The notes under the pieces are model-generated. The model was not told where the DNA came from. It made no database searches and was given only the letters and a program-made list of their open reading frames with translations. Positions 6,552 to 16,265 of a stretch of DNA of 28,822 bases are shown one piece after another (within the stretch, counting starts at the first letter, position 1; every line of letters begins with the position of its first letter). The position numbers and the translations under genes were made by a program. Origin of the DNA: an uncultured Oscillospiraceae bacterium (GTDB lineage Bacteria > Bacillota > Clostridia > Oscillospirales > Oscillospiraceae); the NCBI GenBank assembly GCA_934655935.1, contig CAKUHJ010000006.1:1-28822 (forward strand), read 5' to 3'.

Positions 6552-8608
6552 AGTACGGAGCATGGACGATTTCGTCCTATGAGCCTGCAGCCGCCAGCCG
6601 TCTGGTGGAGGCGGGCTTCTCGCCCATCACGGCGGCGGTTTTGTGCAGCCGTGGGATGACGGAGCCGGAGAAGGCCCGGCAATTTTTAAGCTGCGACGGG
6701 GCGCTGTCCTCGCCCTTTTCGCTTTTGGACATGGACAAGGCCAGCGCGCGCGTAAAAAGGGCGCTGGAGCGGCGCGAGCATATTGCTGTCTTCGGAGACT
6801 ACGACGTCGACGGCATCACAGCCACCTGCCTTCTGACGGAATTTCTGCGCAAGCGCGGCGGCTGCGTGACAAGCTATATCCCGGCCCGGCTGGAGGAGGG
6901 CTACGGCCTGAATCCGCTTGCCATCCGGACGCTGAAGCGGCAGGGCGTGCAGCTGATTGTAACGGTCGACTGCGGCATCACCGCCGCGGAGGAGGCCGAG
7001 CTCTGCGCGGAGCTCGGGATGGATCTTGTCATCACGGATCACCACGAATGCAAGGCAGCCCTGCCGCGGGCGCAGGCGCTGGTGGACCCGCACCGGCCCG
7101 ATCAGCCCCCGCAGCGGCAGGAGCTGGCCGGCGTCGGCGTCGCGTTCAAGCTGGCCGCGGCCATCGACGGCGACCAGGAGGCGCTGCTGGAGGAATACAG
7201 CGACCTTCTGTGCCTGGGCACGGTTGCCGACGTTATGCCCCTGACGGGGGAAAACCGGCGGATGGTTTCCGTGGGCCTGGCCGCGCTGGCAAACCCGAAG
7301 CGGGTGGGCCTGGCTGCGCTGATGGCCGAGTGCGGCGTGCACGGCGGCCCCGTGACCGCGGGGACGGTCGGCTACACGCTGGCGCCCCGGATCAACGCCG
7401 CCGGACGCATGGGAGAGGTTGCGCTGGCGACCGAGCTGTTTTTGACAAAGGATGCCGGAAGGGCTGTGGAGCTTGCTTCAAGCCTGTGCCGGCTGAACCG
7501 TAAGCGGCAGGAAATTGAATCGGAAATCTACCGCGAGGCCGTCGCGATGCTGCCGGCGGGGAAGCCGCCGCAGGCAATCGTCCTGGCGGATGAGAAATGG
7601 CACCAGGGCGTGGTCGGCATTGTGGCCTCGCGGATGGCGGAGGAGTTCAGCTGCCCGACGTTCCTGATCTGCCTGGACGGGGAGAAGGGCAAGGCCTCCT
7701 CCCGCTCCTACGGCGGATTCAACCTGTTCCGGGCGCTGCAAGAGCATTCGGCGCTGCTGGAGAGCTACGGCGGGCATGAGCTGGCGGCGGGCTTTACCAT
7801 CCGCTGCAGCCAGATTCCGCAGTTCCGCGAGGCGATCACCGAATCGTGCCGCGCGTTTCTGCAGAGCAGCGAGGCGAGCGCGGCGCTGACGGTCGACTGT
7901 GAAATTCCGCCGGAGCTGCTGACGCTTGCCAATATTCAGGCCCTGGACGAGCTGGAGCCCTGCGGCGCGCAGTGCCCAAGGCCGGTTCTGTGCATGAAGC
8001 ATCTGACGGTGCTGGAGCTTTCGGAAATCGGCGGAGGAAAGCATCTGCGCCTTCGCCTGGGGCGCGGGCGGGAGACCTGGAGCGCCATCTTCTTTTCCAC
8101 GGACGCCGCGCGCGCGGCCATCGCGCAGGGCGATGTGGTGGAGGCCGCCTTCACCCCGCAGATCAACGAGTACCGCGGCGTACGCTCCGTGCAGCTGAGC
8201 CTTGTGGATATCCGTCCGGACGCGGAGGTGCTTTCGGCGCAGGACCGCGACCGCGCGGCCTACGGAAGGCTTCAGCACGGCGATGAAAGCGCGGACGACG
8301 CGGCGCTTCTGCTTCCCGAGCGGCGGCAGTTTGTGGCGCTGTGGCGGTATCTGGCCGCATGCGCGCAGGAGGGCGTGGTATACGAGGAGCTCGGCTGCCT
8401 GAGCCGGAAGGTTTCGCGCTGCGCCAGGCTTCCCATGAGCGTGGGAAGGGTAAAGATATGTCTGGATATTTTTCAGGAGCAGGGGCTCATCGAGCTTGAG
8501 CAGCGGCCAAAGCTGCTGTGCATCCGCCTGTGCGCGGGCGGACGCAAGGTGGACCTTGAGCAGAGCCGGATCCTGATTCACTTAAAAAAGCAAAAGGCAG
8601 GAAATTAA
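6548..8608 (+). CDS. recJ: Single-stranded-DNA-specific exonuclease RecJ
   Basis: 5'-3' exonuclease acting on single-stranded DNA in recombination and mismatch or base excision repair. The DHH phosphoesterase motifs are clear: GDYDVDGIT (83-91), VDCGI (140-144) and DHH (164-166). The DHHA1 motif GGHELAAGFTI is near residues 411-421. At 686 residues it carries the C-terminal extension common in Firmicutes RecJ beyond the catalytic core. The TTG start at 6548 is chosen because the protein then begins KYGAWTI, as RecJ proteins do. The stop shares one base with the rel start (TAATG). Confidence 0.95.
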   Translation: MKYGAWTISSYEPAAASRLVEAGFSPITAAVLCSRGMTEPEKARQFLSCDGALSSPFSLLDMDKASARVKRALERREHIAVFGDYDVDGITATCLLTEFLRKRGGCVTSYIPARLEEGYGLNPLAIRTLKRQGVQLIVTVDCGITAAEEAELCAELGMDLVITDHHECKAALPRAQALVDPHRPDQPPQRQELAGVGVAFKLAAAIDGDQEALLEEYSDLLCLGTVADVMPLTGENRRMVSVGLAALANPKRVGLAALMAECGVHGGPVTAGTVGYTLAPRINAAGRMGEVALATELFLTKDAGRAVELASSLCRLNRKRQEIESEIYREAVAMLPAGKPPQAIVLADEKWHQGVVGIVASRMAEEFSCPTFLICLDGEKGKASSRSYGGFNLFRALQEHSALLESYGGHELAAGFTIRCSQIPQFREAITESCRAFLQSSEASAALTVDCEIPPELLTLANIQALDELEPCGAQCPRPVLCMKHLTVLELSEIGGGKHLRLRLGRGRETWSAIFFSTDAARAAIAQGDVVEAAFTPQINEYRGVRSVQLSLVDIRPDAEVLSAQDRDRAAYGRLQHGDESADDAALLLPERRQFVALWRYLAACAQEGVVYEELGCLSRKVSRCARLPMSVGRVKICLDIFQEQGLIELEQRPKLLCIRLCAGGRKVDLEQSRILIHLKKQKAGN

Positions 8609-10776
8609 TGGAGACCAAACAGGAATATTATGAATCCATGCTGCAGGCCGTTCAGCGCTATGCGCCGGGCGCAGACCTGGAGCTGATCAGAAAGGCCTAC
8701 GCCTATGCGGACGAAAAGCATAAAAGCCAGCTCCGCAAGTCCGGCGAGCCGTATATCATCCACCCGCTGGCTGTGGCGGAAATCGTGGCGGAAATCGGCC
8801 TGGATACCGACGCCATCGTCGCCGCGCTGCTGCACGACTGTCTGGAGGATACCGACGCCAGCTTTGAGGAAATCTCAAGTCTCTTCGGCGAGACGGTCGC
8901 GAATCTGGTCGAGGGCGTTACGAAGCTGACGCGCGTGCAGTATTCCACCATGGAGGAGCAGCAGATGGAGAATCTGCGGAAGATGTTCATGGCCATGTCC
9001 AAGGACATCCGCGTGATCCTCATCAAAATTGCCGACCGTCTGCACAACACCCGCACGCTGGAATTCCAGACGCCGGCCAAGCAGATTTCAAAGTCCATGG
9101 AGACGATGGAAATCTATGCGCCTCTGGCGCACCGGCTCGGCATGCAGAAGATCAAATGGGAGCTTGAGGACGTCTCGCTCAAGTATCTGGACCCCGAGGG
9201 CTACCAGCAGATCATCGATTACCTGCAGGCCAATGAAAAGCAGTCCTCCGATTTTATGAACGCCATCCAGTCCAAGATTACAGACCGCCTGGCGTCCGTG
9301 GGCATCCACGGGTCCATCTATGGGCGCATCAAGCACACGTATTCCATTTACCGCAAGATGCGCGCGCAGAATAAATCCATCGACGAGCTGTACGACCTGT
9401 ACGCCTTCCGCGTGATTGTGGACAACATCGCCGACTGCTACAATGTCCTGGGGCATATCCACGATCTGTTCAATCCCATTCCGGGCCGCTTCAAGGACTA
9501 TATTTCAACGCCGAAGCCCAACATGTATCAGTCGCTGCATACGACGGTCATCGGCTCGCAGGGCATTCCCTTTGAGGTGCAGATCCGCACCTGGGAGATG
9601 CATCAGACGGCGGAGTACGGCGTCGCGGCGCACTGGAAGTACAAGCAGAACGCTGGCGAGGGCTCGGAGAAGGAATTCGAGTGGGTCCGGAGGCTGCTTG
9701 AAAACCAGCAGGACGTGGAGGCGGACGACTATATCCATTCGCTCAAGATCGACATGTTTGACGACGAGGTCTTTGTCTTCACGCCGAAGGGCAAGGTCAT
9801 TTCTCTGCCCACCGGCTCGACGCCCATCGACTTTGCCTACACCATCCATTCCGCGGTCGGCAACTCCATGATCGGCGCCAAGGTCAACAACCGCATCGCA
9901 AGCTACGACGCGCAGCTCCACAACGGCGATATTGTGGAGATTCTGACCTCCAGGACCGCCAAGGGACCCAGCCGGGACTGGCTGAACATCTGCCAGTCCA
10001 ACCAGGCGCGCATCAAGATCAAGCAGTGGTTCAAGAAGGAAAAGCGCGAGGAGAACATCATCCGCGGCCGGGCGAGCTTCGAGTCGGAGCTGCGCCACGC
10101 GGGGCTTGAGCCGGCGCTGCTGCAGAACGACGATGTGCTTCCCATGATTCTCAAGAAGGTCGCCTTCGACTCTCTGGACGATCTTTACGCGGCCATCGGC
10201 TACGGCGGCATTACCGCGGCGAAGGCGGTCGGCCGCATGCGCGACGAGCTTTCGCGCGCGAGCCGCGCCATGACGCCCAAAAACCTTGCCAACATCGGGC
10301 GGACGGATGAAAACGCCGTCAATTCCTCCGGCGTCATTGTTGAGGACATCGGCAGCTGCATGATCAAATTCAGCCGCTGCTGCGCGCCGGTGCCAGGCGA
10401 CGAGATTATCGGCTTTATCACCAAGGGCTACGGCGTGTCCGTGCATCGCAGGGACTGCCCGAACGCGAAGCGCGCGGAGGACCCGGAGCAGCATGGCCGC
10501 TGGGTGAAGGTCACCTGGGCCGAGAGCCCGGAATCCACGTTCCTGACCAGTCTCGAGCTCGAGGCCACGGACCGCGACAGCCTGATGCTGGATATCGCCA
10601 CCATTATGACGACGCTGCGGATGCGCCTGAATGAGATGACGGCGCGCTCGGTCGGCAACGGGAAAATTCTGACGGTCCTGCGCTTTTATGTTCACAACCG
10701 CACGGAGCTGGAGACGGTCCGGCTCCGCCTGCGCGGCATTTCCGGCGTCATCGATGTGCGCCGCGGCACAGAATAA
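8608..10776 (+). CDS. relA: Bifunctional (p)ppGpp synthetase/hydrolase (Rel)
   Basis: Makes and breaks the alarmone (p)ppGpp in the stringent response, on the ribosome or free in the cytoplasm. The HD hydrolase domain has H52, HD at 76-77 and ED at 80-81. The synthetase domain has RFKD at 294-297; RxKD marks bifunctional enzymes, where synthetase-only RelA has ExDD. EVQIRT follows at 323-328. A TGS domain lies at about 387-450 and a C-terminal ACT domain at about 645-722. At 722 residues it is of normal length. In Firmicutes rel next to dtd is a conserved pair, as here. Confidence 0.97.
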   Translation: METKQEYYESMLQAVQRYAPGADLELIRKAYAYADEKHKSQLRKSGEPYIIHPLAVAEIVAEIGLDTDAIVAALLHDCLEDTDASFEEISSLFGETVANLVEGVTKLTRVQYSTMEEQQMENLRKMFMAMSKDIRVILIKIADRLHNTRTLEFQTPAKQISKSMETMEIYAPLAHRLGMQKIKWELEDVSLKYLDPEGYQQIIDYLQANEKQSSDFMNAIQSKITDRLASVGIHGSIYGRIKHTYSIYRKMRAQNKSIDELYDLYAFRVIVDNIADCYNVLGHIHDLFNPIPGRFKDYISTPKPNMYQSLHTTVIGSQGIPFEVQIRTWEMHQTAEYGVAAHWKYKQNAGEGSEKEFEWVRRLLENQQDVEADDYIHSLKIDMFDDEVFVFTPKGKVISLPTGSTPIDFAYTIHSAVGNSMIGAKVNNRIASYDAQLHNGDIVEILTSRTAKGPSRDWLNICQSNQARIKIKQWFKKEKREENIIRGRASFESELRHAGLEPALLQNDDVLPMILKKVAFDSLDDLYAAIGYGGITAAKAVGRMRDELSRASRAMTPKNLANIGRTDENAVNSSGVIVEDIGSCMIKFSRCCAPVPGDEIIGFITKGYGVSVHRRDCPNAKRAEDPEQHGRWVKVTWAESPESTFLTSLELEATDRDSLMLDIATIMTTLRMRLNEMTARSVGNGKILTVLRFYVHNRTELETVRLRLRGISGVIDVRRGTE

Positions 10777-10786
10777 AGGAGAAGCT

Positions 10787-11236
10787 ATGAAAGCAGTTGT
10801 TACCCGCGTGCGCTCCGCCTGCGTTTGCATTGACGGCGCGGTGCACGGAAAAATCGGAAGGGGCTTTTTGATTCTGCTCGGCGTCGGGCCGGAGGACACC
10901 AGCGAAAAATGCCGCAAGCTTGCGGAAAAGGTTCTGGGCCTGCGGGTCTTCCGCGACGAGAACGACAAGATGAATCTTTCTCTTGCGGACGTCGGCGGAG
11001 AGGTGCTTGTGGTCAGCCAGTTTACGCTTTACGGCGACGTCAGCCACGGCAGACGCCCGAGCTTTACGGGCGCTGCAAGGCCGGAGCTTGCCGTTCCGCT
11101 TTACGAGCAGTTCCTTTCCGAATGCGAACGGCTGGGCTTTGCGCCGCAGCACGGCGAATTCGGGGCCTATATGCAGGTGGAATCCGTCAACGACGGGCCG
11201 GTCACGCTGATTGTCGACACCAACGATTTAAAGTGA
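10787..11236 (+). CDS. dtd: D-aminoacyl-tRNA deacylase
   Basis: Homodimeric proofreading enzyme that removes D-amino acids (and glycine from tRNA-Ala) from tRNA. A 149-residue protein of normal length, with both active-site motifs: SQFTLYGD (77-84) and the Gly-cisPro-type NDGPVT (135-140). Start at ATG 10787, with AAGGAG just after the rel stop. The next gene starts 10 bases after its stop. Confidence 0.96.
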   Translation: MKAVVTRVRSACVCIDGAVHGKIGRGFLILLGVGPEDTSEKCRKLAEKVLGLRVFRDENDKMNLSLADVGGEVLVVSQFTLYGDVSHGRRPSFTGAARPELAVPLYEQFLSECERLGFAPQHGEFGAYMQVESVNDGPVTLIVDTNDLK

Positions 11237-11245
11237 GGAGTGGCT

Positions 11246-11845
11246 ATGAACATTCAAACGCTGACCCTTGGACCGCTTGAAACGAATTGCTATCTGCTGT
11301 GGGACCAAGCCTCCGGCGAGGCCGCGGTGATCGATCCCGCGGCGAAGCCGGAGCAGATCTGGCAGGCCCTGCAGGACCATGGGCTTACGCTGCGCATGAT
11401 TCTTCTGACGCATGCGCACTTTGATCACATCGGCGCGCTGCAGGCGCTCCATGCGCGCAGCGGAGCGCCTGTGTTTGTCCACGAGGCGGACACGCACAAC
11501 CCCGGAGGCCTTTCCCACGGACTTCTTGTCTGCACGGACGTCTACGCCGAGGGCGATGTTCTGCGCCTGGGCGGAATTTCCATCCGCGTTCTGCATACGC
11601 CCGGCCACACGCCGGGCTCTGTGTGCCTTCTGGCGCAGGACGCGCTCTTTTCCGGCGATACGCTCTTCTGCGGCTCGGCGGGGCGGACGGACCTTGGGGG
11701 GGATGAGCAGGCGCTTTTTTCCTCGCTCAGAAGGCTCGGCACGCTGCCGGACGAAACGCGCGTGTTCCCGGGACACGGAGAGCGCACGGTCCTCGGCACG
11801 GAAAAGCAGACGAATTTTTACCTTCGTGAGGCGATGCGCCGATGA
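11246..11845 (+). CDS. Metallo-beta-lactamase-fold hydrolase, glyoxalase II-like
   Basis: A 199-residue soluble zinc hydrolase. The metal motif THAHFDH is at 55-61, with a second histidine in HTPGHTPGS, the aspartate in FSGDTLF, and a late GHGE. Start at ATG 11246 behind GAGGAG. Short Firmicutes relatives beside rel and dtd are usually called YcbL- or glyoxalase II-like; the substrate (a thioester such as S-lactoyl-thiol) is not certain. Its stop overlaps the hemZ start in an ATGA junction, so the two are probably translated in series. Confidence 0.88.
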   Translation: MNIQTLTLGPLETNCYLLWDQASGEAAVIDPAAKPEQIWQALQDHGLTLRMILLTHAHFDHIGALQALHARSGAPVFVHEADTHNPGGLSHGLLVCTDVYAEGDVLRLGGISIRVLHTPGHTPGSVCLLAQDALFSGDTLFCGSAGRTDLGGDEQALFSSLRRLGTLPDETRVFPGHGERTVLGTEKQTNFYLREAMRR

Positions 11846-13296
11846 AGCTGCTGTTAAAGAATCATTCAGAGCGCTACGCGGTGGAGCAGCTGCAGCTGCA
11901 GCTGTTTCCGGATACGCCGAGCGAATTTGTCACCGGCGAGTTTGAGGGCGACGGCGCGCGCAGCGCGCTGTTTCGCGGCAGGACCTTCCTGACGGCGCGC
12001 ACACAGATTACCTGGCACGGAAAAACGGCCAGCGCGCAGCGCCGCGTCCGCCTGTCTCAGGCGGATGTGCGCCAGACCCGGCGGATTCTGCAGCAGAGCT
12101 ACTATCTTGCCGCCGTGCAGCTGCTGCCGAACCGGCCACCGTGGGGCGCGCTCTCCGGCGTCCGGCCCAGCAAGCTCTCTACAAAATGCCTTCAGGAGGG
12201 CGGCACCAGCGCCCAGGCGCGAAGGCTTATGGAGCAGGTTTATTATGTGACGCCCGAGCGGGCGAAGCTCTGCGTCGAGGCCTCTGAGGCGACGCTTGCG
12301 GCGGCGGAGCTTCTGGAGGAAAGGGACCTGTCCGTCTACATCGGCATTCCCTTCTGCCCGACGCGCTGCGCATACTGTTCGTTTGTGAGCGAATCCATCG
12401 AGCGCTGCGGAAGCCTGCTTCCGGCCTATCTGCAGTGCCTGGAAAAGGAAATCCGCTATACCGGCGCGCTGCTTGCCGCGTCCGGCTATCACATCCGCAC
12501 GCTCTATATCGGCGGCGGCACGCCGACGACGCTTTCCGCGCCGCAGCTGACGGAGCTTCTTGCCTGCGTCCGGGACAGCTTCGACCTTTCCCGCTGCCTG
12601 GAATTTACCGTTGAGGGCGGAAGACCCGATACGCTGGACGCACAGAAGCTCCGCGCAATCCGGCAGGGCGGTGCGGCGCGCATCTCCATCAATCCGCAGA
12701 CCATGTCGGACGCTGTGCTGCGCGCGGTCGGAAGGCGGCATACCGCCGCACAGACGGCCGAGGCCTTCGGCCTGGCGCGCGAAGCCGGCTTTGACGATAT
12801 CAACATGGACCTCATCGCGGGCCTTCCGGGCGATACGCCGGCCTCGTTTGCCTCCTCGCTTTCGCAGGTGCTGGAGCTGGGGCCGAGCAATGTGACGGTA
12901 CACACGCTGGCGCTGAAAAAAAGCGCGACGCTGTTTCAGAAGCGCTCCGGCCTTCCTGCGCAGGAGGCGGTTGCGCAGATGCTCCGGGACGCGGAGCCGG
13001 CGCTGCGCGGCGCAGGCTTTTCCCCGTATTATCTCTACCGCCAGAAATATATGTCCGGCAGCTTTGAAAATACCGGCTGGCGCCGGGAGGGCTACGTCGG
13101 ACTTTACAACATATACATGATGGAAGAGCTGCACACGATTCTCTCACTCGGCGGGGGCGGCATGAACAAGCTGGAGCTGCCCGGCCAGCGGCTGGAGCGC
13201 TGGCACAACCCCAAATTCCCGCAGGACTATATCGACCGGATCGATACCATTCTCCGGCAGAAGGACGAAATTTTCGCCCTTCTGCAGAAGCGATAG
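11842..13296 (+). CDS. hemZ: Coproporphyrinogen III dehydrogenase HemZ-type radical SAM enzyme
   Basis: Oxygen-independent oxidative decarboxylation in the heme pathway, by analogy with the HemN family. A 484-residue radical SAM protein with the [4Fe-4S] cysteines in CPTRCAYC (C172, C176, C179), the glycine-rich SAM motif IGGGTPT, and EGGRPDT further on. The N-terminal 160 residues, before the radical SAM core, are the extra domain typical of HemZ (HemN and HemW lack it). Activity of this subfamily as a true coproporphyrinogen oxidase is less well shown than for HemN. Confidence 0.88.
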   Translation: MKLLLKNHSERYAVEQLQLQLFPDTPSEFVTGEFEGDGARSALFRGRTFLTARTQITWHGKTASAQRRVRLSQADVRQTRRILQQSYYLAAVQLLPNRPPWGALSGVRPSKLSTKCLQEGGTSAQARRLMEQVYYVTPERAKLCVEASEATLAAAELLEERDLSVYIGIPFCPTRCAYCSFVSESIERCGSLLPAYLQCLEKEIRYTGALLAASGYHIRTLYIGGGTPTTLSAPQLTELLACVRDSFDLSRCLEFTVEGGRPDTLDAQKLRAIRQGGAARISINPQTMSDAVLRAVGRRHTAAQTAEAFGLAREAGFDDINMDLIAGLPGDTPASFASSLSQVLELGPSNVTVHTLALKKSATLFQKRSGLPAQEAVAQMLRDAEPALRGAGFSPYYLYRQKYMSGSFENTGWRREGYVGLYNIYMMEELHTILSLGGGGMNKLELPGQRLERWHNPKFPQDYIDRIDTILRQKDEIFALLQKR

Positions 13297-13305
13297 GAGG
13301 CTTTT

Positions 13306-14628
13306 ATGGACACGTTGTTTTCCCACGTCAATATTGTTACCATGGACGAACGCATGTCCGTCTGGCAGGACGCGTTTCTCGGCGTGACAGACGGAAAAAT
13401 ATCCTGCCTGAGCAAGCATGCGCCGGAGGAAAAGCCCGAAAAAATCATCGAGGGCGCCGGGATGGTGCTCATGCCGGGGCTCATCAACGCCCACACGCAC
13501 CTGCCTATGGCGGTGCTGCGCGGCTACGCGGACGATATGGCGCTGCAGCAGTGGCTGAGCGAGTATATTTTCCCGCGCGAGGACCGGCTGGACGGGCGCT
13601 GCGTCAGGGCGGCGACGCTGCTTGCCATTGCCGAATGCGTCCGCTTCGGCGTGACAAGCGTTTCGGATATGTACAATTTCTGCGACGAAATCTGCCAGGC
13701 GGTGGCCGAAACCGGCTTCAAGGCCAACATTGCGCGCGGAACGACCATGTTCCTGGGCGATGATTTTGATTTTGAAACCTTCCCCGCCTGCCGGGAGCTT
13801 GTGGCGCTCAAGCAGAAGTGGGACGGCTATGACGGCGGAAGAATCCGCATCGAGGCCTCTGTTCACGCGGAGTATACCTCGACCTATCAGCTCTGGGACG
13901 CGCTTTCGGAGTACGCGATCAACAACGGCCTGCGCATGCAGGTGCATCTTTCCGAAACGAAGCAGGAGCACGACGCGTGCGTGGAAAAATACGGCCTGAC
14001 GCCGGCGCAGCTTCTCGACTGTCACCATGTTTTCGACGTTCCGGCCATCGCGGCGCACTGCGTGCATCTGACTGAGGAGGATATGCGCCTTCTTGCAAGG
14101 CGGCACGTTTCCGCCGCGCACTGCCCGGTGAGCAATCTGAAGCTTGCCTCCGGCTGCGCGGACGTGATGGGCATGGTGAAGGCCGGAATGAATGTCTGCC
14201 TCGGCACGGACTCCGTGGCCTCGAACAACAATCTGGACCTTTTTGAGGAGGTCAAGGCGGCGGCGCTGATGGCCAAGGGAAAGACCGGCGACCCGAAGGC
14301 CGTCGGCGCGCAGGCGGCTCTGATGATGGCCACGGTCTGCGGCGCGAAGGCCCAGGGCCGCGAGCGCGAATGCGGCATGATCAAGGAGGGGATGGACGCG
14401 GACCTGATTCTGCTCGATTTCAGCCAGCCGCATCTGATTCCGTGCCACAATATCCTCTCCAACCTTGCCTACGCGGCCTCCGGGCACGATGTGGTGCTGA
14501 CGATGGTCCGCGGAAGAATCCTCTACTTTGCAGGCAAGTACCCGACCATTGACCTTCCGGCCGTCGTGAAGGAGCTTCACGACTATGTGATTCCGAAGGT
14601 GTTTTCGGAGCAGGAGGCGCGCGCATGA
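13306..14628 (+). CDS. mtaD: 5-methylthioadenosine/S-adenosylhomocysteine deaminase (amidohydrolase)
   Basis: Metal-dependent deaminase expected to turn methylthioadenosine and S-adenosylhomocysteine into the inosyl products. A 440-residue amidohydrolase-fold protein with NAHTHLPM (61-68, H63 and H65 as metal ligands), HAEYTS, VHLSETKQEH, AAHCVHL and GTDSVASNNNLD. The last motif is typical of the MTA/SAH deaminase group within ATZ/TRZ enzymes. AGGAGG stands 6 bases before the ATG. The stop overlaps the next start in ATGA. Related enzymes differ in substrate, so the exact nucleoside is inferred. Confidence 0.85.
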   Translation: MDTLFSHVNIVTMDERMSVWQDAFLGVTDGKISCLSKHAPEEKPEKIIEGAGMVLMPGLINAHTHLPMAVLRGYADDMALQQWLSEYIFPREDRLDGRCVRAATLLAIAECVRFGVTSVSDMYNFCDEICQAVAETGFKANIARGTTMFLGDDFDFETFPACRELVALKQKWDGYDGGRIRIEASVHAEYTSTYQLWDALSEYAINNGLRMQVHLSETKQEHDACVEKYGLTPAQLLDCHHVFDVPAIAAHCVHLTEEDMRLLARRHVSAAHCPVSNLKLASGCADVMGMVKAGMNVCLGTDSVASNNNLDLFEEVKAAALMAKGKTGDPKAVGAQAALMMATVCGAKAQGRERECGMIKEGMDADLILLDFSQPHLIPCHNILSNLAYAASGHDVVLTMVRGRILYFAGKYPTIDLPAVVKELHDYVIPKVFSEQEARA

Positions 14629-16241
14629 ACGAACGCTCCTTCCAGAAGCAGACCTTTCTGCAGGGCACGGCCATCCTTGCCCTGGGCACGGTTCTGGTCA
14701 AGCTCATCGGCTTCCTGTTCAAAACCCCCCTCAACAGCATCATCGGCTCGACCGGCTTCGGCTATTTCAACACGGCCTATACGGTCTACAATGTGCTTCT
14801 GATGATCTCGACGACGGGCCTGCCCGTGGCGATGAGCCGGATGATTTCCGAGGCGCAGACGCTTGGAAACCATGCGCAGATCCGCCGTATTTTCCGCACG
14901 GCGCTTTATGCATTTCTGACCATCGGCATTCTCGGCACGGCGGGGATGCTGCTGTTTTCGCGGCAGCTGTCCGTCATGGTGACCACCAATGAAAATTCCT
15001 GGGCGGCCATCGCGGCGCTTGCGCCGTGCGTGCTCTTTATCTGCCTGATTTCTGCCTACCGGGGCTTCTTCCAGGGGCAGAGCAACATGACGCCGACCTC
15101 GGTCAGCCAGGTGCTTGAGGCGCTGACGCGGCTGCTTGTCGGCCTGGGCCTTGCCTGGCTTGTGATGAAGAAGACCGGCAGCATCGTCCTTGCGGCCGGC
15201 GGCGCGATTCTGGGCGTTACGTGCGGGTGCCTTGTTTCGGCAATCTATCTGCACCTGCGCTATCGGCGCGCAAGCCGCCTGCTGACCGGCGCGGAGGGCA
15301 CGGAAAAATCAACCCGCGCAACGATGAAGGAGCTTCTGGCCATCGCCGTGCCGATTACCATCGGCTCGGCGGGGCTTCAGATTATCAACCTCTTTGATAC
15401 GATGATCTATATGCGCCGGCTGACCGGCGCGCTCGCGTGGAGCACGGCTGCGGCGGATTCCGCGAAGGGCGTCTACGACTTCTGCCAGACGGTGTTCGCG
15501 CTTCCGTGCGCGTTTATCCCGACGATTACCGTGGCCTGCATCCCGGCCATCACCGCGTTCCTGACCAAAAAGGACGCCGCCGGCGCACGCGCCACGGGAG
15601 AGTCTGCCTTCCGCACCATGGCGCTGATTGCCATGCCCTGCGCGGCGGGGCTGGCGCTGCTGGCAGAGCCGATTCTGCGGCTTCTGTGCCCGGGCTATTC
15701 CGCGCAGGAGCTGGCGCTCGGCACGCCGATGCTCTGCATCCTCGGCGCGGCGGTGATTTTCAACAGCCTGGTGCTGCTGCTCAACGCCGTCATGCAGGCG
15801 CACGGCAACGTGACGACGCCGGTTGTGAACATGTTCCTGGGCGGCCTTGTGAAGATCGCCGTCAACTATGTGCTGGTCGGCCTGCCGGAGGTCAATATCA
15901 TCGGCGCGCCGGTGGGCACGCTCGCGTGCTACGTCACCATCACCCTTCTGAACCTGTGGGCGCTCCGGCGGGAGCAGATCGAGCTTTCTGTTTTCCGGAA
16001 TCTCGTAAGACCGTTTTTGGCCGCCGGAATCATGGGCGCGGCGACGTGGATGGTCTACCGCGTGCTGAGCGCGTATCTGCCCTCGTTCCGGATTGCGTTC
16101 CTGCTGAGCCTTGTTTTTGCGGTCGTCGTGTACGCGGTTCTTGCCGTTGCGCTGCGCTGCATTACCTATGAGGACTGCATGCTGCTTCCCAAGGGCGAAA
16201 AAATTGCAAAGCTCCTCAGAATTAAAGAAAAAAATGAATAA
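14625..16241 (+). CDS. Lipid-linked oligosaccharide flippase, SpoVB/YabM family
   Basis: A 538-residue polytopic membrane protein of the MOP superfamily (MurJ/SpoVB branch), predicted to move lipid-linked cell-wall precursors. It begins with the conserved pattern FLQGTAILALGTVLVKLIGF and keeps FKTPL and GFGYFNTAYTVYN, as in this family. There are about 14 hydrophobic spans. In Bacillus the paralogue yabM stands directly before yabN (mazG), the same order as here, which supports a YabM/SpoVB assignment. Whether it serves vegetative wall, spore cortex or both cannot be told. Confidence 0.87.
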   Translation: MNERSFQKQTFLQGTAILALGTVLVKLIGFLFKTPLNSIIGSTGFGYFNTAYTVYNVLLMISTTGLPVAMSRMISEAQTLGNHAQIRRIFRTALYAFLTIGILGTAGMLLFSRQLSVMVTTNENSWAAIAALAPCVLFICLISAYRGFFQGQSNMTPTSVSQVLEALTRLLVGLGLAWLVMKKTGSIVLAAGGAILGVTCGCLVSAIYLHLRYRRASRLLTGAEGTEKSTRATMKELLAIAVPITIGSAGLQIINLFDTMIYMRRLTGALAWSTAAADSAKGVYDFCQTVFALPCAFIPTITVACIPAITAFLTKKDAAGARATGESAFRTMALIAMPCAAGLALLAEPILRLLCPGYSAQELALGTPMLCILGAAVIFNSLVLLLNAVMQAHGNVTTPVVNMFLGGLVKIAVNYVLVGLPEVNIIGAPVGTLACYVTITLLNLWALRREQIELSVFRNLVRPFLAAGIMGAATWMVYRVLSAYLPSFRIAFLLSLVFAVVVYAVLAVALRCITYEDCMLLPKGEKIAKLLRIKEKNE

Positions 16242-16265
16242 TCCCCTTGCGAAAGAGAGAGAATT

